A stretch of DNA of 64,000 bases from assembly GCA_942493235.1 (NCBI GenBank), contig OW818676.1, positions 2,294,001 through 2,358,000 on the forward strand, in the 5' to 3' direction. The notes below the pieces were generated by a model. That model saw only the letters and a program-made list of their open reading frames with translations, searched no databases and was not told the origin of the DNA. Below are positions 8,647-19,113 of the stretch, piece by piece. A program made the position numbers and the translations under genes. This DNA is from ENR-C587 sp942493235 (lineage in GTDB: Bacteria; Bacteroidota; Ignavibacteria; Kapaibacteriales; UBA2268). The stretch's first letter is position 1. Every line of letters starts with the position of its first letter.

Positions 8647-10998
8647 TTACTTACTAATCGATTCCGGAACAGAATCTTCGTCGATAGCCCATTTTTTGTT
8701 TGGTTTGTCTATCATTGTAAATATTAATTCGCCACCGCTTAGCACTTCTTCAACCGGTATATAAGTTTTATTCCAAACTTTACCGTTTAATTTTACTGAT
8801 TTGATATACATATTTTCAGCAGAATAATTGACCGTCTTAGTTGTAAATATCTTACCATTGCCGAGCTTCATAGTTACCTGTTCGGCACAAGGAGTCCCAA
8901 TCATATAATAATTTGATGACGGAGCAACCGGATAGAAACCCATTGTGTTAAACAAATACCAAGCGGACATCTGCCCACAGTCATCATTGCCACATAATGA
9001 ATTCGGCTGGTTACCGTATTGAGTACTCATAATGCGTCTGATTAAGCTCTGAGTTTTCCACGCTTGACCAACATAATCATATAAATACACCACGTGGTGA
9101 GCCGGCTCGTTACCGTGCCAATACTCTCCGAATCTGCCCAATATATCTTCGGAACCTTTCTCTAAATCGCCATTTTTGATTTCCATAAAGAGTGTATCCA
9201 ATTTTGTGGCGAACGCAACTCTACCGCCCATTAAATTGACTAATCCATTAACATCCTGCGGAACATACCAGCTATACTGCCAGTTAGTGCCTTCGGTAAT
9301 GTCACGTTCGTTCATGTTTTCTATATAACCGTGAGGTTCGAATGGAGTTCTCCAATTGCCTTTTGAATCCTTTCCACGCATCAATTTAGTACTTGGGTCG
9401 AAAATATTTTTATATGCCATAGCTCTATTTAAAAAATATTTATAATCATCGATTTTGCCTAACTTTTGGGCAATTTGAGAAATGCAATAATCATCGAAAG
9501 CATATTCAAGAGTTTTTGAAACCGATTCGTTCTCTTTATCAAATGGCACATAGCCTACTTTTGCATATTCAGCTACATTGTCGTAATTAGGATTCATAGC
9601 TGTAGTTTTGCATGCTTGATAGGCTCTTTCGTAGTCGAAGCCTTTGACTCCCTGCATAATCGCATCGGCTATAACCGGAACTGCATGATACCCGATCATG
9701 CACCAAGTCTCATTATTATTAAGTGACCAAATTGGTAGCAAATGCTCGACACTTTGGTCATAGTGTGCAAGCATGGAATTAATCATATCGGCATTTCTTT
9801 CCGGCTGAATTAAACAAAACAGTGGATGCTCGGCACGATAAGTATCCCAAAGCGAGAATATGGCATAATTCTTAAAACCTTTGGCTATTCGTACATTTTG
9901 GTCAAATCCGCGATATGAACCGTCAATATCTTGGTAAATTGTCGGAGTTAGCAAGCAGTGATATAAGGAAGTGTAAAAGGTTTCTTTTTCAATTTCATTT
10001 CCGACTACCTGCATCTTCTGCATTTCATTATTCCATTTGCTTCGGCAGTCATTGACTACTTTATCGAAATCCCAATCGGGAATTTCGGCATCAAGATTCA
10101 TCAATGCATTGGCTGTACTGACAGCAGATATACCGACTTTCACCATTATTACTTCATTGTCTTTAGTTGAATAGCTTGTATAATATTGCAAATTTGTGCC
10201 GAAAGCTTCTAATTCACTCCTGAATCTGGGAGTATTATAAATAACCGGTTTGCCGTCGCTTATTATCTTGAATTCATCGTAAGGACGTGAATAGCGGGCA
10301 GCGAAATAGATTTGCCTTTCCTTAGCCCATCCCTGAACTAAGTGGTAGCCCATTAAGAGTGATTTATCCATTGCTCTGACACTTGACCATTTAACATCCC
10401 AGCGTAAAACATGGCTTAGATCCATCATTATGTTAGAATTTTTACTTTTCGGGAATGTAAATTTCAATATCCCGGCTCTTTCGGTAGCGGCTAACTCAAC
10501 TAATACGTTATGTTCGGGCAATCTGACCGAGTAATATCCGGCTTTGACTACTTCATCTTTATGTGAATATTTAGTCGAATAGCCCGAATCAGGATTTTGG
10601 TAATATGCTCTGTTACCATATTTATCGATAGTAGGGACTGTACCCGATGTAAATTCAGGTTTACCGACCGACGGCATAATCAGAAAATCACCAAGGTCGG
10701 GGATACCTGTTCCGCTAAGGTGCTGCATTGAGAAGCCGATAATAACGCTATCTTTATATTCATAGCCGGAGGCAGTTTCCCAGCTTTTTTTATCGGTGTC
10801 CGGTCCTAACTGAACCATACCATGAGGGCAGACAGGTCCCGGATAAGTATTTCCTTCGCCATTTGTTCCAATTAACGGCTTTATGTATTCGACTAATTCT
10901 TTCTTTTCAGTTTGAGCGTAAATATTTAATGTAACTAATGAAATAAAAAGCAGTAGAGTTGCTTTTGAAATTTTTGTTAAGCTTGTTAAATCCTTCAT
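8647..10998 (-). CDS. GH92 family alpha-mannosidase, secreted
   Basis: 783 aa from the chosen start. GH92 enzymes are Ca-dependent exo-alpha-mannosidases acting on N-glycan or yeast-mannan linkages. Family landmarks are present: PGPVCPHGMVQLGPDT, the MQHLSGTG segment, SLWDTYRAEHPL, the NNETW segment that holds the proposed acid Glu, EGTNWQYSWYVPQD, and the NDDCGQMSAWYLFNTMGFYP region. A signal peptide (ending near NIYAQ) follows the ATG at 10998. I chose this start over the upstream one at 11049 because it has an AAGGG site, starts the signal peptide, and a good promoter -7 box overlaps 11049. No SusC/SusD pair is nearby, so it is not part of a visible polysaccharide-utilisation locus. Confidence 0.93.
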   Translation of the reverse strand: MKDLTSLTKISKATLLLFISLVTLNIYAQTEKKELVEYIKPLIGTNGEGNTYPGPVCPHGMVQLGPDTDKKSWETASGYEYKDSVIIGFSMQHLSGTGIPDLGDFLIMPSVGKPEFTSGTVPTIDKYGNRAYYQNPDSGYSTKYSHKDEVVKAGYYSVRLPEHNVLVELAATERAGILKFTFPKSKNSNIMMDLSHVLRWDVKWSSVRAMDKSLLMGYHLVQGWAKERQIYFAARYSRPYDEFKIISDGKPVIYNTPRFRSELEAFGTNLQYYTSYSTKDNEVIMVKVGISAVSTANALMNLDAEIPDWDFDKVVNDCRSKWNNEMQKMQVVGNEIEKETFYTSLYHCLLTPTIYQDIDGSYRGFDQNVRIAKGFKNYAIFSLWDTYRAEHPLFCLIQPERNADMINSMLAHYDQSVEHLLPIWSLNNNETWCMIGYHAVPVIADAIMQGVKGFDYERAYQACKTTAMNPNYDNVAEYAKVGYVPFDKENESVSKTLEYAFDDYCISQIAQKLGKIDDYKYFLNRAMAYKNIFDPSTKLMRGKDSKGNWRTPFEPHGYIENMNERDITEGTNWQYSWYVPQDVNGLVNLMGGRVAFATKLDTLFMEIKNGDLEKGSEDILGRFGEYWHGNEPAHHVVYLYDYVGQAWKTQSLIRRIMSTQYGNQPNSLCGNDDCGQMSAWYLFNTMGFYPVAPSSNYYMIGTPCAEQVTMKLGNGKIFTTKTVNYSAENMYIKSVKLNGKVWNKTYIPVEEVLSGGELIFTMIDKPNKKWAIDEDSVPESISK

Positions 10999-11046
10999 TG
11001 TTTGCCCTTGAAAATAGTATATTTCTTGATTATTTAATTTAATTAA

Positions 11047-11078
11047 CAAAAATACAAAATAATACTTAGTATTACAAA
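11047..11078 (-). promoter_or_regulatory. Bacteroidota-type promoter of the GH92 gene
   Basis: Read on the minus strand: TTTG at 11078-11075, 20 nt, then TATTTTTG at 11054-11047, an exact match to TTTG-N19/20-TAnnTTTG. The transcript would start near 11040, about 40 nt before the ATG at 10998. Confidence 0.7.
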
Positions 11079-11100
11079 GAAAATAAAGATAAGAAATAAA

Positions 11101-11116
11101 CCCAAAATGTCCATTA
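11101..11116 (-). repeat. 16-bp word shared with the DUF559 island
   Basis: CCCAAAATGTCCATTA is the exact reverse complement of TAATGGACATTTTGGG, found at 39522, 40822 and 41056. This is the only copy seen outside the island. Confidence 0.7.
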
Positions 11117-11195
11117 GATAATTTGTTTAATCATTTGATTAAGAATTCTAAAGGACGCCATTAGAAGAATGAATTAATAAGATACATAAAAATAA

Positions 11196-11227
11196 GTTGC
11201 TTAGTTTGCATTTATTGCTTAAATTTG
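11196..11227 (+). promoter_or_regulatory. Likely promoter of the T9SS propeller gene
   Basis: GTTG at 11196-11199, 20 nt, TAAATTTG at 11220-11227. The -7 box is an exact TAnnTTTG match; the -33 box matches 3 of 4. About 60 nt of leader would precede the ATG at 11295. Confidence 0.5.
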
Positions 11228-11294
11228 GGCTAAATATGAAAGATATAATGAAAAATTGAATTAGAATTAGTCGATATTCTAAAAGGCATGAACT

Positions 11295-13466
11295 ATGAAA
11301 ACTCTATATACAATACTAATTTTCCTAACTTTCGTCTGCACCTTAAAAGCAGAAGAACCATTCTGGCAACTGATGAGTCAACCTCTGGGTGGTGACATGC
11401 AAACTAATAGACTAATTAAAACACAAGGAGATACATTATACATAGCTACTACAAGCGGATTATACCGTTCGATTGACGGAGCAGAAAATTGGAACTTAGT
11501 AAAAAGAGGAATATTTGATGATATAGTAGTTACTAAAAATCACAATATTTTCGGTATATTACAGTATTATAGAAATTCTCATTTGGTACGTTCACAGGAT
11601 TTAGGTGTAACTTGGGATACAATTCCTTTAACAAGTCTAATATGCATGGCAGGAATTGAGCAGTCCAATAATTTGAATTATCTAAAAACAGATAATTATG
11701 ATAATATATATATTTATTATGAAAATTTCAAATGCAGTAATAAAGAAGGAATCTACAGAAGTTCCGATTATGGAGAGAGCTGGGAATTATTAACTCCAAT
11801 ATCAGATGAGAATAGAAATATATATTTTTCAGTTTATGATAAGAATCACTGGTCATTAGCCGGAATTTTTGAATTTGAAGGTAAAATGCAAGAGCAAGTA
11901 ATGATAACTAACGATAATGGAAAAACTTATAAAGTTGTATTTTTTGGAGAAAATAATCAGTTAGGAAAAATGATATATATAGACACTTCCAAATATTTTT
12001 ATAATTCATATAACCTGTTTTATACAACAGATAATGGAAGCAATTGGGAGAAAATCCCAATACCAACAGATAATACAATAAGTAAACCCTATATTGTCAA
12101 TGATAGCACAATTTATATATGGACAAACGATGAATATGGGAATGCAGGAGATATGTTTTGCAAAACAACGAACAGAGGTGAAACTTGGATTAGATTAAAT
12201 AAAGATACACTTGTTGAAGGAGATGAGTCAATTAGAGATGATATAATTATTGATAGCAAAGAAAATATATATAGTAGTCATTATAATGGAATTAACAAAT
12301 CTATAGATACAGGTCAGCACTTTCTTTTCAAAAATAATGGTTATATTAATATGGAAGGAGATAAAAAAAGTGTCGGATTTGACAGATACGGTAATATTTA
12401 TATAGGTAGAGGTTCTGATTATTTTATATCACGAGACAATGGTATTTATTGGGAACAATATCACAATAGGTTTTTGGGTTTTCATCATCCAACAGAATCC
12501 TTTGACGGCAGTATGTTATTCTTTGTAGGTGATTGGAATAGTCAATCAAGGATATTAGGTTCAACAGACCAAGGTATGAGCTGGGACACAGTGATTATTT
12601 GGAGTGCTTATCCAAGAACAATTATAGCTACCAAAGAAGGAATTCTTTATTATTATGGACCATTTCGGAAATCAACTGATAACGGAAAAACTTGGGAAAG
12701 AAGAGGCGAGGCAATACCGGAATCAACAGACAGAGGTACTATGCTCCGAAATGAAAAAAATGAATTTTTCACTTCTAACTACAGAGATGATATGTACAGA
12801 ACAACAGATGAAGGTAAAACCTGGGAGATGGTTTATGAAAATCCTGCCTACTTTTATATGAGCGGTGGTTCAAGAGGTGGTATATTTTATCCCGGAACTG
12901 AAATAGGGCACATGATAACAAATTATTCTACTCATTATATAACAACCGATAATGGGAATACTTGGAAATTAAATATAGATTGGAATAATCTTTATGGAAA
13001 CTACTACAATTGTGATACCAAAGAAATGGCAATAGACTCATTGGGTAACCTATGGGCAGGCTATAGTATGTCCACAGATTATGGCTTTACTTGGACTACT
13101 GATACGAGCGGTCTTGAGCTTGGAACTGATACATGGGTAGAGTGTATGGGAGTAAATGCTAATGGTTATGTATTTTTAGCAATGGCAAACCGCGGCTTAT
13201 ACCGTAGCCGAATACCATTTAAGAAACTATCTGTAAGCGAAGCAATGCAAACCGAACAATACAAAGTTTTTCCTACTCCCGCCACCGATAAAATATATAT
13301 TAAAAGCAATGCAGAAACTTATAACGTGCGAATAAGTATATTTACAATTGAGGGTATAGAAATACTAAACACGGAATACAAAACAAGCATTGACATCAGC
13401 AATCTATCCCCAGGCTTATATTACATAAAAATCGGTAAAGAAGTAAAAAGGTTCGTGAAAGTATGA
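11295..13466 (+). CDS. Secreted BNR/propeller-like protein with T9SS sorting tail
   Basis: 723 aa. The signal peptide ends near TLKAEE (residue 20). The body carries repeated S/T-x-D-x-G-x-S/T-W motifs (SIDGAENW, SSDYGESW, TTDNGSNW, TTNRGETW, STDQGMSW, STDNGKTW, TTDEGKTW, TTDNGNTW), the sialidase/BNR Asp-box found in photosystem-stability-like and sortilin-like propellers. The last 70 residues are a Por/T9SS type A sorting domain (FPTPATDKIYIKS ... ISNLSPGLYYIKIGKE...VKV), so the protein is exported by the type IX system and anchored or released at the cell surface. No catalytic residues of true sialidases can be assigned. The substrate is unknown. It is single and not in an operon. Confidence 0.88.
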   Translation: MKTLYTILIFLTFVCTLKAEEPFWQLMSQPLGGDMQTNRLIKTQGDTLYIATTSGLYRSIDGAENWNLVKRGIFDDIVVTKNHNIFGILQYYRNSHLVRSQDLGVTWDTIPLTSLICMAGIEQSNNLNYLKTDNYDNIYIYYENFKCSNKEGIYRSSDYGESWELLTPISDENRNIYFSVYDKNHWSLAGIFEFEGKMQEQVMITNDNGKTYKVVFFGENNQLGKMIYIDTSKYFYNSYNLFYTTDNGSNWEKIPIPTDNTISKPYIVNDSTIYIWTNDEYGNAGDMFCKTTNRGETWIRLNKDTLVEGDESIRDDIIIDSKENIYSSHYNGINKSIDTGQHFLFKNNGYINMEGDKKSVGFDRYGNIYIGRGSDYFISRDNGIYWEQYHNRFLGFHHPTESFDGSMLFFVGDWNSQSRILGSTDQGMSWDTVIIWSAYPRTIIATKEGILYYYGPFRKSTDNGKTWERRGEAIPESTDRGTMLRNEKNEFFTSNYRDDMYRTTDEGKTWEMVYENPAYFYMSGGSRGGIFYPGTEIGHMITNYSTHYITTDNGNTWKLNIDWNNLYGNYYNCDTKEMAIDSLGNLWAGYSMSTDYGFTWTTDTSGLELGTDTWVECMGVNANGYVFLAMANRGLYRSRIPFKKLSVSEAMQTEQYKVFPTPATDKIYIKSNAETYNVRISIFTIEGIEILNTEYKTSIDISNLSPGLYYIKIGKEVKRFVKV

Positions 13467-13719
13467 TAAGCAAACATAGCATTTAAAGAGCAAAAACTTT
13501 GTAACACAATACTGTTTAACAAATACTCTGGGGGATAATTACCTGAAGACAAGAGTAAATTAATTTGAACATAATCACGTCATCATTTATGTCATCATTT
13601 GCCTTTGTAATCCTATTATATCTATTATAATATATATAGTTACGGCAATATATAAATAGTCCAGCGTTAATGTTGAATATCGGTAGAATGTTGAAAGTTA
13701 GAATAGACTTCCATAAGAC

Positions 13720-13837
13720 TGTCTAAAATTTGTCGTTCTGAACGAAGTGAAGAATCCAGACAAATCTAACATATTGATAATTCTGGATTCTTCGTTACAC
13801 TCAGAATGTCGATTTTGCTATATTGTTAATTTTACAC
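13720..13837. repeat. MITE-like palindrome, core copy
   Basis: Arms GTCGTTCTGAACGAAGTGAA...CCAG and CTGGATTCTTCGTTACACTC pair across a ~23-nt loop, flanked by TGTCTAAAATT and TTAATTTTACACA as in the full elements at 34.5 and 61 kb. The outer terminal repeats are missing. It lies in the 13467-13996 spacer downstream of the propeller gene. Confidence 0.8.
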
Positions 13838-13875
13838 AGCCGCTTTAGCGTGGGGCATAGGAAGTAACTTTGTTT

Positions 13876-13987
13876 CCGAACTTCCAGCCCCGAACCCTGA
13901 ACTTCCAACCCCGAACTTCCAGCCCCGAACCCCGAACTTCCAGCCCCGAACCCCGAACTTCCAGCCCCGAACTTCCAGCCCCGAACT
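13876..13987. repeat. C-rich short tandem repeat
   Basis: About five to six imperfect units built from CCCCGAACTTCCAG and CCCCGAACC. It is far more GC-rich than the surrounding DNA. It ends 10 nt before the stop of the Lon-like protease gene. Similar words (TCCCAAACCCCGAA) occur next to the palindrome at 47.6 kb, so this belongs to a dispersed family. Confidence 0.8.
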
Positions 13988-13996
13988 CCTTAAATA

Positions 13997-16465
13997 CTAT
14001 TTACTCTTTTTCTTTGCTTTGGGAACAGGTTCAATTCTTAATTTATCCAATTTATCGGCTACTATACGGCAAACGGTATTAATGGGGAACTTACCTTTTT
14101 TATCTGCGACACCGGCTTCAACGGAAGTCATCATGCGAATACCTTCTTCAATTCTTTTGAAATTGTAAATATGGAATTTTCCTTTTTTTACATCTTCAAT
14201 CAGGTCATCTTCAAGCATCAAATCATTAATATTCTGATGCGGAATAATTACGCCCTGCTCACCGCTAAGCCCTCGCTCTTTACATATCTGATAGTAGCCC
14301 TTTATTTTTTCATTTACACCGCCGATTGGCTGGACATCGCCCAATTGATTAACCGAGCCGGTGATGGCTATGTTTTGATTAATCGGTATTTCTGAAATTG
14401 CAGATAATATTGCTATAATTTCGGCAGCAGTAGCACTATCTCCGTCAATACCGCCATAAGATTGTTCAAAAGTAATAGAAGCTGTTAAGTTGAGAGGTTT
14501 TTTATTTGCAAATAATCTTCTTAAAATACCGGATAGAATAAGTACACCTTTATCATGTATTGCACCGCTCATTTCGGCTTCGCGTTCAATATTGATAACT
14601 CCGGCATTGCCTGCCGATACTGTGGCAGTGATTCTTGCAGGTTTACCAAAAGCATAGAGTCCAGTATCAAGAACAGTTAACCCATTAATTTGTCCGACAC
14701 GTTTGCCTTGAGTATCTATCATAGTATAGCCGTTTAAGATATAGTGCTTCATCTTCTCGTCAATCAAATTATTTCTATAATCGCGCTGAGCAATTGCAGT
14801 CATTACATCTTCACGATTGATATAATCATGCGAAGAATTACGGTCATAGAATGCCGATTCTCTTATTAGGTCGGCTACATCAGAGAATTTCAGAGTAATT
14901 CTATCCTGAGAGCCTGCATGAGAAACAGCCCACTCAATAATTGCAGCTACTCCGTCAGGAGAGCAGTGGGGAAGTGCCTCATCATCGCAAATCTTTGCTA
15001 TGTATTTGGCATAATTATTCATCATCTCTTCGGTACGTTCGATTTCATAATCAAATTGAGCATTTACTTTGAATATCTTTTTAAAGCCTTTTTCTTGTAG
15101 ATATAGCAATCTGTATAGAGTCTGCCCACCGATGATAATAACTTTAACGCTAACATCAATCGGTTCGGGTTTAAGATGCAATTGGCTAAATTGAAAATAT
15201 GATTCATAAGGTTGAATTTCTAATTTATCATAGAGCAGCACTCTTTTTAATGCTTGCCATACTCCGGGCTCGGTAAATAAATCAAGTGCATTAACAATTA
15301 GGTATCCTTGGTCGGCTTTGAGCAATGCTCCGGCTTTAATTTTTGTAAAATCAGTTTTCCAATATCCGGTGTTATCATAAGAGCGTTCAATAGTACCGAA
15401 TAAATTAGTATAAGATGGAGTAGTCTCTATAATCACTGGAGCGGCATTAGTCTCGCTATTATCTAATATTACATTTACAAAATAAACATTAAAAGTATCG
15501 ACTAATTTCCCATCTTCGTCGGTTTCAATATCGGGTTGAACTTGATTAGAAGGTACAAACAGAGCCAAATTCTCTAATATATGCGACTTTACTTCTTCGA
15601 TATAGACAGGCACAGAGTCTTGCCTGTAATTTTCTAAAATACTTTCAAATACTGAAATTACAATATCCGAGCAGGCAGCTTTGTCATTTTCAAGTAGTGA
15701 CTGTCTGAAATCTTGCATTAATTTCATACCTTTTCTGCCAAGCTCAAAGAGTTCATTATGAAATTTATCATATAGCATTTCTAACTCTTCGGCACGTTTT
15801 GCAGTAATTTTCTCCTGCTGAACATATTCCTGAATCAGCTCTATTTGGACTGGTTTACTTTCAATAACCGGAAAAACTTCCGGCTGAACTACACCCTGCT
15901 CCGATTCAACTTGTCCGCGAACAAAGCCGAATGGTTTAATACCTTCGTCAAATTCATGAAGGATACCCCGCTCTTTGGATTGATATTCTTCTATTAAATT
16001 TCGGCGTGATAACTGGAAATTTTCTTCTTCAAATAATTTTGGTAATCTTTGCTTTAAATAGCTGATTGCATCATTCATTGCTTTAGAAAGTGGCTTTCCC
16101 TTTCCACTATCTAATTTTAATAATCGCGGATTATCAGGATTAGAGAAATTATTAACATAGCAGAAATCATAAGTAACGGGACAGGAAGTAGTTACTTTTT
16201 CTAAAATTGATTTTACAGTTGATAATCTGCCCGTACCTGAAAGCCCTGATACGAATATGTTATATCCTTTAGATTTAATTTCTGCACCCATTCTAATTGC
16301 TTCAATAGCTCTCGGTTGACCGACTATTTCATCTAAATGTTCTAATTCGGAAGTAGTAGTAAAATCGAATATATCGGTAGGGCAGTTCCAACGTAAATTA
16401 TTAACAGCTACTTGTTTTGATTTTAAAAAATCCGTATTATCAATCACTATTTTTTTCTTAGGCAT
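13997..16465 (-). CDS. Lon-like ATP-dependent protease (AAA_32/YcbZ type)
   Basis: 822 aa from the ATG at 16465, chosen because GGAGAAG lies just upstream; the longer reading from 16492 would overlap the upstream gene. The N-terminal AAA_32 region has the family's unusual P-loop GLSGTGRLS, with Arg in place of Lys. A long insertion rich in helix follows (about 150-330). The C-terminal Lon_C domain holds the Ser-Lys dyad: Ser in YGGIDGDSATAAE (about residue 675) and Lys in GGVNEKIKGY (about 719). It matches the LonH/YcbZ-like group, not the classic LonA. The role is probably protein quality control in the cytosol; substrates are unknown. The C-terminus is Lys-rich. Confidence 0.92.
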   Translation of the reverse strand: MPKKKIVIDNTDFLKSKQVAVNNLRWNCPTDIFDFTTTSELEHLDEIVGQPRAIEAIRMGAEIKSKGYNIFVSGLSGTGRLSTVKSILEKVTTSCPVTYDFCYVNNFSNPDNPRLLKLDSGKGKPLSKAMNDAISYLKQRLPKLFEEENFQLSRRNLIEEYQSKERGILHEFDEGIKPFGFVRGQVESEQGVVQPEVFPVIESKPVQIELIQEYVQQEKITAKRAEELEMLYDKFHNELFELGRKGMKLMQDFRQSLLENDKAACSDIVISVFESILENYRQDSVPVYIEEVKSHILENLALFVPSNQVQPDIETDEDGKLVDTFNVYFVNVILDNSETNAAPVIIETTPSYTNLFGTIERSYDNTGYWKTDFTKIKAGALLKADQGYLIVNALDLFTEPGVWQALKRVLLYDKLEIQPYESYFQFSQLHLKPEPIDVSVKVIIIGGQTLYRLLYLQEKGFKKIFKVNAQFDYEIERTEEMMNNYAKYIAKICDDEALPHCSPDGVAAIIEWAVSHAGSQDRITLKFSDVADLIRESAFYDRNSSHDYINREDVMTAIAQRDYRNNLIDEKMKHYILNGYTMIDTQGKRVGQINGLTVLDTGLYAFGKPARITATVSAGNAGVINIEREAEMSGAIHDKGVLILSGILRRLFANKKPLNLTASITFEQSYGGIDGDSATAAEIIAILSAISEIPINQNIAITGSVNQLGDVQPIGGVNEKIKGYYQICKERGLSGEQGVIIPHQNINDLMLEDDLIEDVKKGKFHIYNFKRIEEGIRMMTSVEAGVADKKGKFPINTVCRIVADKLDKLRIEPVPKAKKKSK

Positions 16466-16482
16466 TTCTTCTCCATTATTTG

Positions 16483-17079
16483 TTAAAACCAAAAGTAATT
16501 AAATTGGGCAAAAACGCCCCTTCTGCTATGATAGCCAACACCTAATCCTATCCATTTCTCAAAAAAGTATTGAAAGCCTAATCCGAAGGTTAATTCAGAA
16601 TTATTTTCAGAGCCCCATCTGTATAATCTATCATCATTAGAGCTTGCTTTTCTTGCTAAGATAGTATCAGTACCTACTGAATAACCAAAGTTTACAAAAG
16701 CAGTATATTTATCATTAATATCATAGAAATAGTATAAATCTGTGGTAACGGCAATTGAAGCATATTTCTCGGTAATTACATTTTCGGTACGGTTTAGATA
16801 AGTAGTCTTATCATAATCAGGCAAGCTTACTCCTATGCCGGTAAGCCCGAAAGATGCACCGAAATTCCAATATCTGAACCCAATACCGATGCCGAATTTT
16901 TCCGCTCCATAACCTAAATCAATAAATATATCTTTTACTATGTCTGAGCCTCTATAATCTTCGTCATAGTATGGTTCTTCTTCTTTAATATCTTCAGATT
17001 TGCCGGTTTGAGCAAGTGATGGATTAACCATAGAACAAAATAAAACAACTAACAAACATAAATTGAAAAATATTTTCAT
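16483..17079 (-). CDS. Small outer-membrane barrel protein
   Basis: 198 aa from the ATG at 17079, six nt after GGAG; an in-frame ATG at 17082 is an alternative. A signal peptide ends at NPSLAQ. A short acidic stretch (EDIKEEEPYYDEDYRGSD) precedes a set of aromatic, alternating strands (FGIGIGFRYWNFGASFGL, ELTFGLGFQYFFEKWIGL) ending in FNYFWF. The terminal Phe and strand pattern suggest an 8-strand barrel. It lies 17 nt upstream of the Lon-like gene, in the same direction, so the two are probably one transcript. Function unknown. Confidence 0.75.
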   Translation of the reverse strand: MKIFFNLCLLVVLFCSMVNPSLAQTGKSEDIKEEEPYYDEDYRGSDIVKDIFIDLGYGAEKFGIGIGFRYWNFGASFGLTGIGVSLPDYDKTTYLNRTENVITEKYASIAVTTDLYYFYDINDKYTAFVNFGYSVGTDTILARKASSNDDRLYRWGSENNSELTFGLGFQYFFEKWIGLGVGYHSRRGVFAQFNYFWF

Positions 17080-17165
17080 CATAAACTCCAATTAGTTAAC
17101 AAAAGAGACGTTCAATCAAGTTTGAACGCCTCTAATATAAAAAAAAATCTTAAAATAAACGCAAT

Positions 17166-18917
17166 TTATTTTACAAATTGCAATGCGTAATATTTTGGTG
17201 ATAGCGGTTCGCCGGTTGCATTTTTAATCATTTCTTCCCATCTATATTTAGCACCTACGCTAAATATATTTTTAATTAAGAACTTACCGATTTCTTCCTG
17301 GTTATTAAAGCTTATTGATTGACTGCCGTCTTTGCCTACTAATTTAGCTAAAGTAAAATAAAGCTGAGAAGCAAAAAGCTCACCTAAATGATAATTATGA
17401 TAGTAGCATGGGCTGGTGGCAATGTGGATTTTTGTTGCCCAGTCTGGTTCATTTCTTCCTTCAGGCTTTTTAATATTCTGATATTTTTCGACTAAGCTCC
17501 ACCATAGAGCATTCAAATCTTGATCCGGATTAGCATATAAGGATTTTTCAAATCGATACATCACTTGAGACCAGCGGCTGAAAACTAATTGTTGTAGCCT
17601 TAAAGTGCTATTTATCTCTTCAGCAATAGCCTTTACTTCTTTCTCGGGAACTTTTAATACATCTTGTATCCACTGAGGATTATTGGACATTCTACCAAAA
17701 ATCATTGCAATTGCTTCAGTAGTAAATATGTGAGCCGGATTTTTCAAATTCCAAGGTAAATCTTCGGCATAATGCTTTTCATATAGAGCGTGTCCATATT
17801 CATGAAGCATAGTACCCATCCAGTTAGCATTGGATTTTACATTGCAGAGTACTCTTATATCTTTAGAATCTCTATCAATATTAATACAGTAAGCATGCTG
17901 GTTTTTATTTGGTTTTTCAAATAAATCTGAATTCATAAGCATATCTTCAATCGGTAAACCAATGCTTTTATAATAATCTGCTGTGATTTTTACTATATCT
18001 TTATTTACAAAATATTTATCTAAATCAACATTATAAATTTGAGGAGCTTCTTGGAAAAACCTATTTTGGTAGTCCCAAGGCATCAATTGATTTTCTTTTA
18101 TTCCAAGCCTTTTTGCTAAAATGGCATCCATTTTTTGCTTTTCGGCTTTAAATGCCGGTCCGGTAAGGGCATCTAATTCATCAAATAATTTTTCAATAGC
18201 TTCCGGATTTTGCTCACTGAAAGTCAAGCTCATTGTATGATAATTCGCATAACCGAGAGCTTTAGCTAATTCATTGCGTTTTTTAACCAAAGCAATAATA
18301 TCTTTTTCTACTAAATTGCCGATTTTCTTCTGAGCTAACCACACGGTTTCAAGTTCATTATTATCAGTTGAAGCTTTTAATATTTCTTCTACTTCATTGT
18401 CAGACAATTTTTTCCCTTTTACTTCAGTTCTGAAGCTCGAATACTTACCTTCGATTTTTGAACTCATTTCGCTTAGCTCATTGAGCAGGTTTGTCTCTAT
18501 CTGTTTAGGAGCAAATTCATTATATAATACTTCGATTTGTCTTTTTTTAATAGGGTCATTTATGTCAACACTTTTTTTAAAGGATTTAATCTGTTCAAAC
18601 ATTGACTTATTAGATAATATCTTGTTGACCAGTTTATCAGCTTCGGCTGCTTTATTCCAATTTTCGTCATTACTCTCAATAGATGCGTTAAAATAAGCTA
18701 AAGCCGATTCTCTGTATGCACTTGACATCATTATTACATAATTTTCATAAAAACTATCAAAATCATGTGCAGACGGCACAATTTCAATTTTTGTTGCCGA
18801 ATGTCTTGCATCTTTAATTTGTAACTTAGGTTGTTCTTGAGATTTCATATCATTAGCTCCAAAAGAAATCGAAAAGCCTACGCTTAGGACTAATATTTTC
18901 TTTGTTATTAAATTCAT
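17166..18917 (-). CDS. M2/M3-type zinc metallopeptidase (ACE-like)
   Basis: 583 aa, gluzincin peptidase. The zinc site is HEYGH at about residues 372-376, with the third ligand Glu downstream in FTTEAIAMIFG, the layout of peptidase family M2 (angiotensin-converting-enzyme-like) and M3. ELAKALGYANYHTMSL and the C-terminal SPCYYHNYHLGELFASQ are typical M2-like segments. The N-terminus (ISFGAND) looks like an export signal without a clear lipobox, so a periplasmic location is likely. It probably trims short peptides; the specificity is not predictable. It has no obvious operon partner. Confidence 0.87.
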   Translation of the reverse strand: MNLITKKILVLSVGFSISFGANDMKSQEQPKLQIKDARHSATKIEIVPSAHDFDSFYENYVIMMSSAYRESALAYFNASIESNDENWNKAAEADKLVNKILSNKSMFEQIKSFKKSVDINDPIKKRQIEVLYNEFAPKQIETNLLNELSEMSSKIEGKYSSFRTEVKGKKLSDNEVEEILKASTDNNELETVWLAQKKIGNLVEKDIIALVKKRNELAKALGYANYHTMSLTFSEQNPEAIEKLFDELDALTGPAFKAEKQKMDAILAKRLGIKENQLMPWDYQNRFFQEAPQIYNVDLDKYFVNKDIVKITADYYKSIGLPIEDMLMNSDLFEKPNKNQHAYCINIDRDSKDIRVLCNVKSNANWMGTMLHEYGHALYEKHYAEDLPWNLKNPAHIFTTEAIAMIFGRMSNNPQWIQDVLKVPEKEVKAIAEEINSTLRLQQLVFSRWSQVMYRFEKSLYANPDQDLNALWWSLVEKYQNIKKPEGRNEPDWATKIHIATSPCYYHNYHLGELFASQLYFTLAKLVGKDGSQSISFNNQEEIGKFLIKNIFSVGAKYRWEEMIKNATGEPLSPKYYALQFVK

Positions 18918-19113
18918 TTATTTTTCTCCAAAATTTGTAAAAAAATTCAAAACATAAAATTAGCTATTTTGTATTAAATATAATAGAAATATTTTTAGTA
19001 TGCTGATTTTTTGTTTTTCATTAATTGGAATAATGCGATGTTTCTTCATCAACTGGCATTAATAATTAAGACACATGAGGTTCGGGGAATAGGAAATGTA
19101 TATATGCTTGCCT

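Noticed and set aside
13870..14082. A 70-aa proline-rich ORF
   Set aside because: It is just the C-rich tandem repeat read in frame and overlaps the 3' end of the Lon-like gene.
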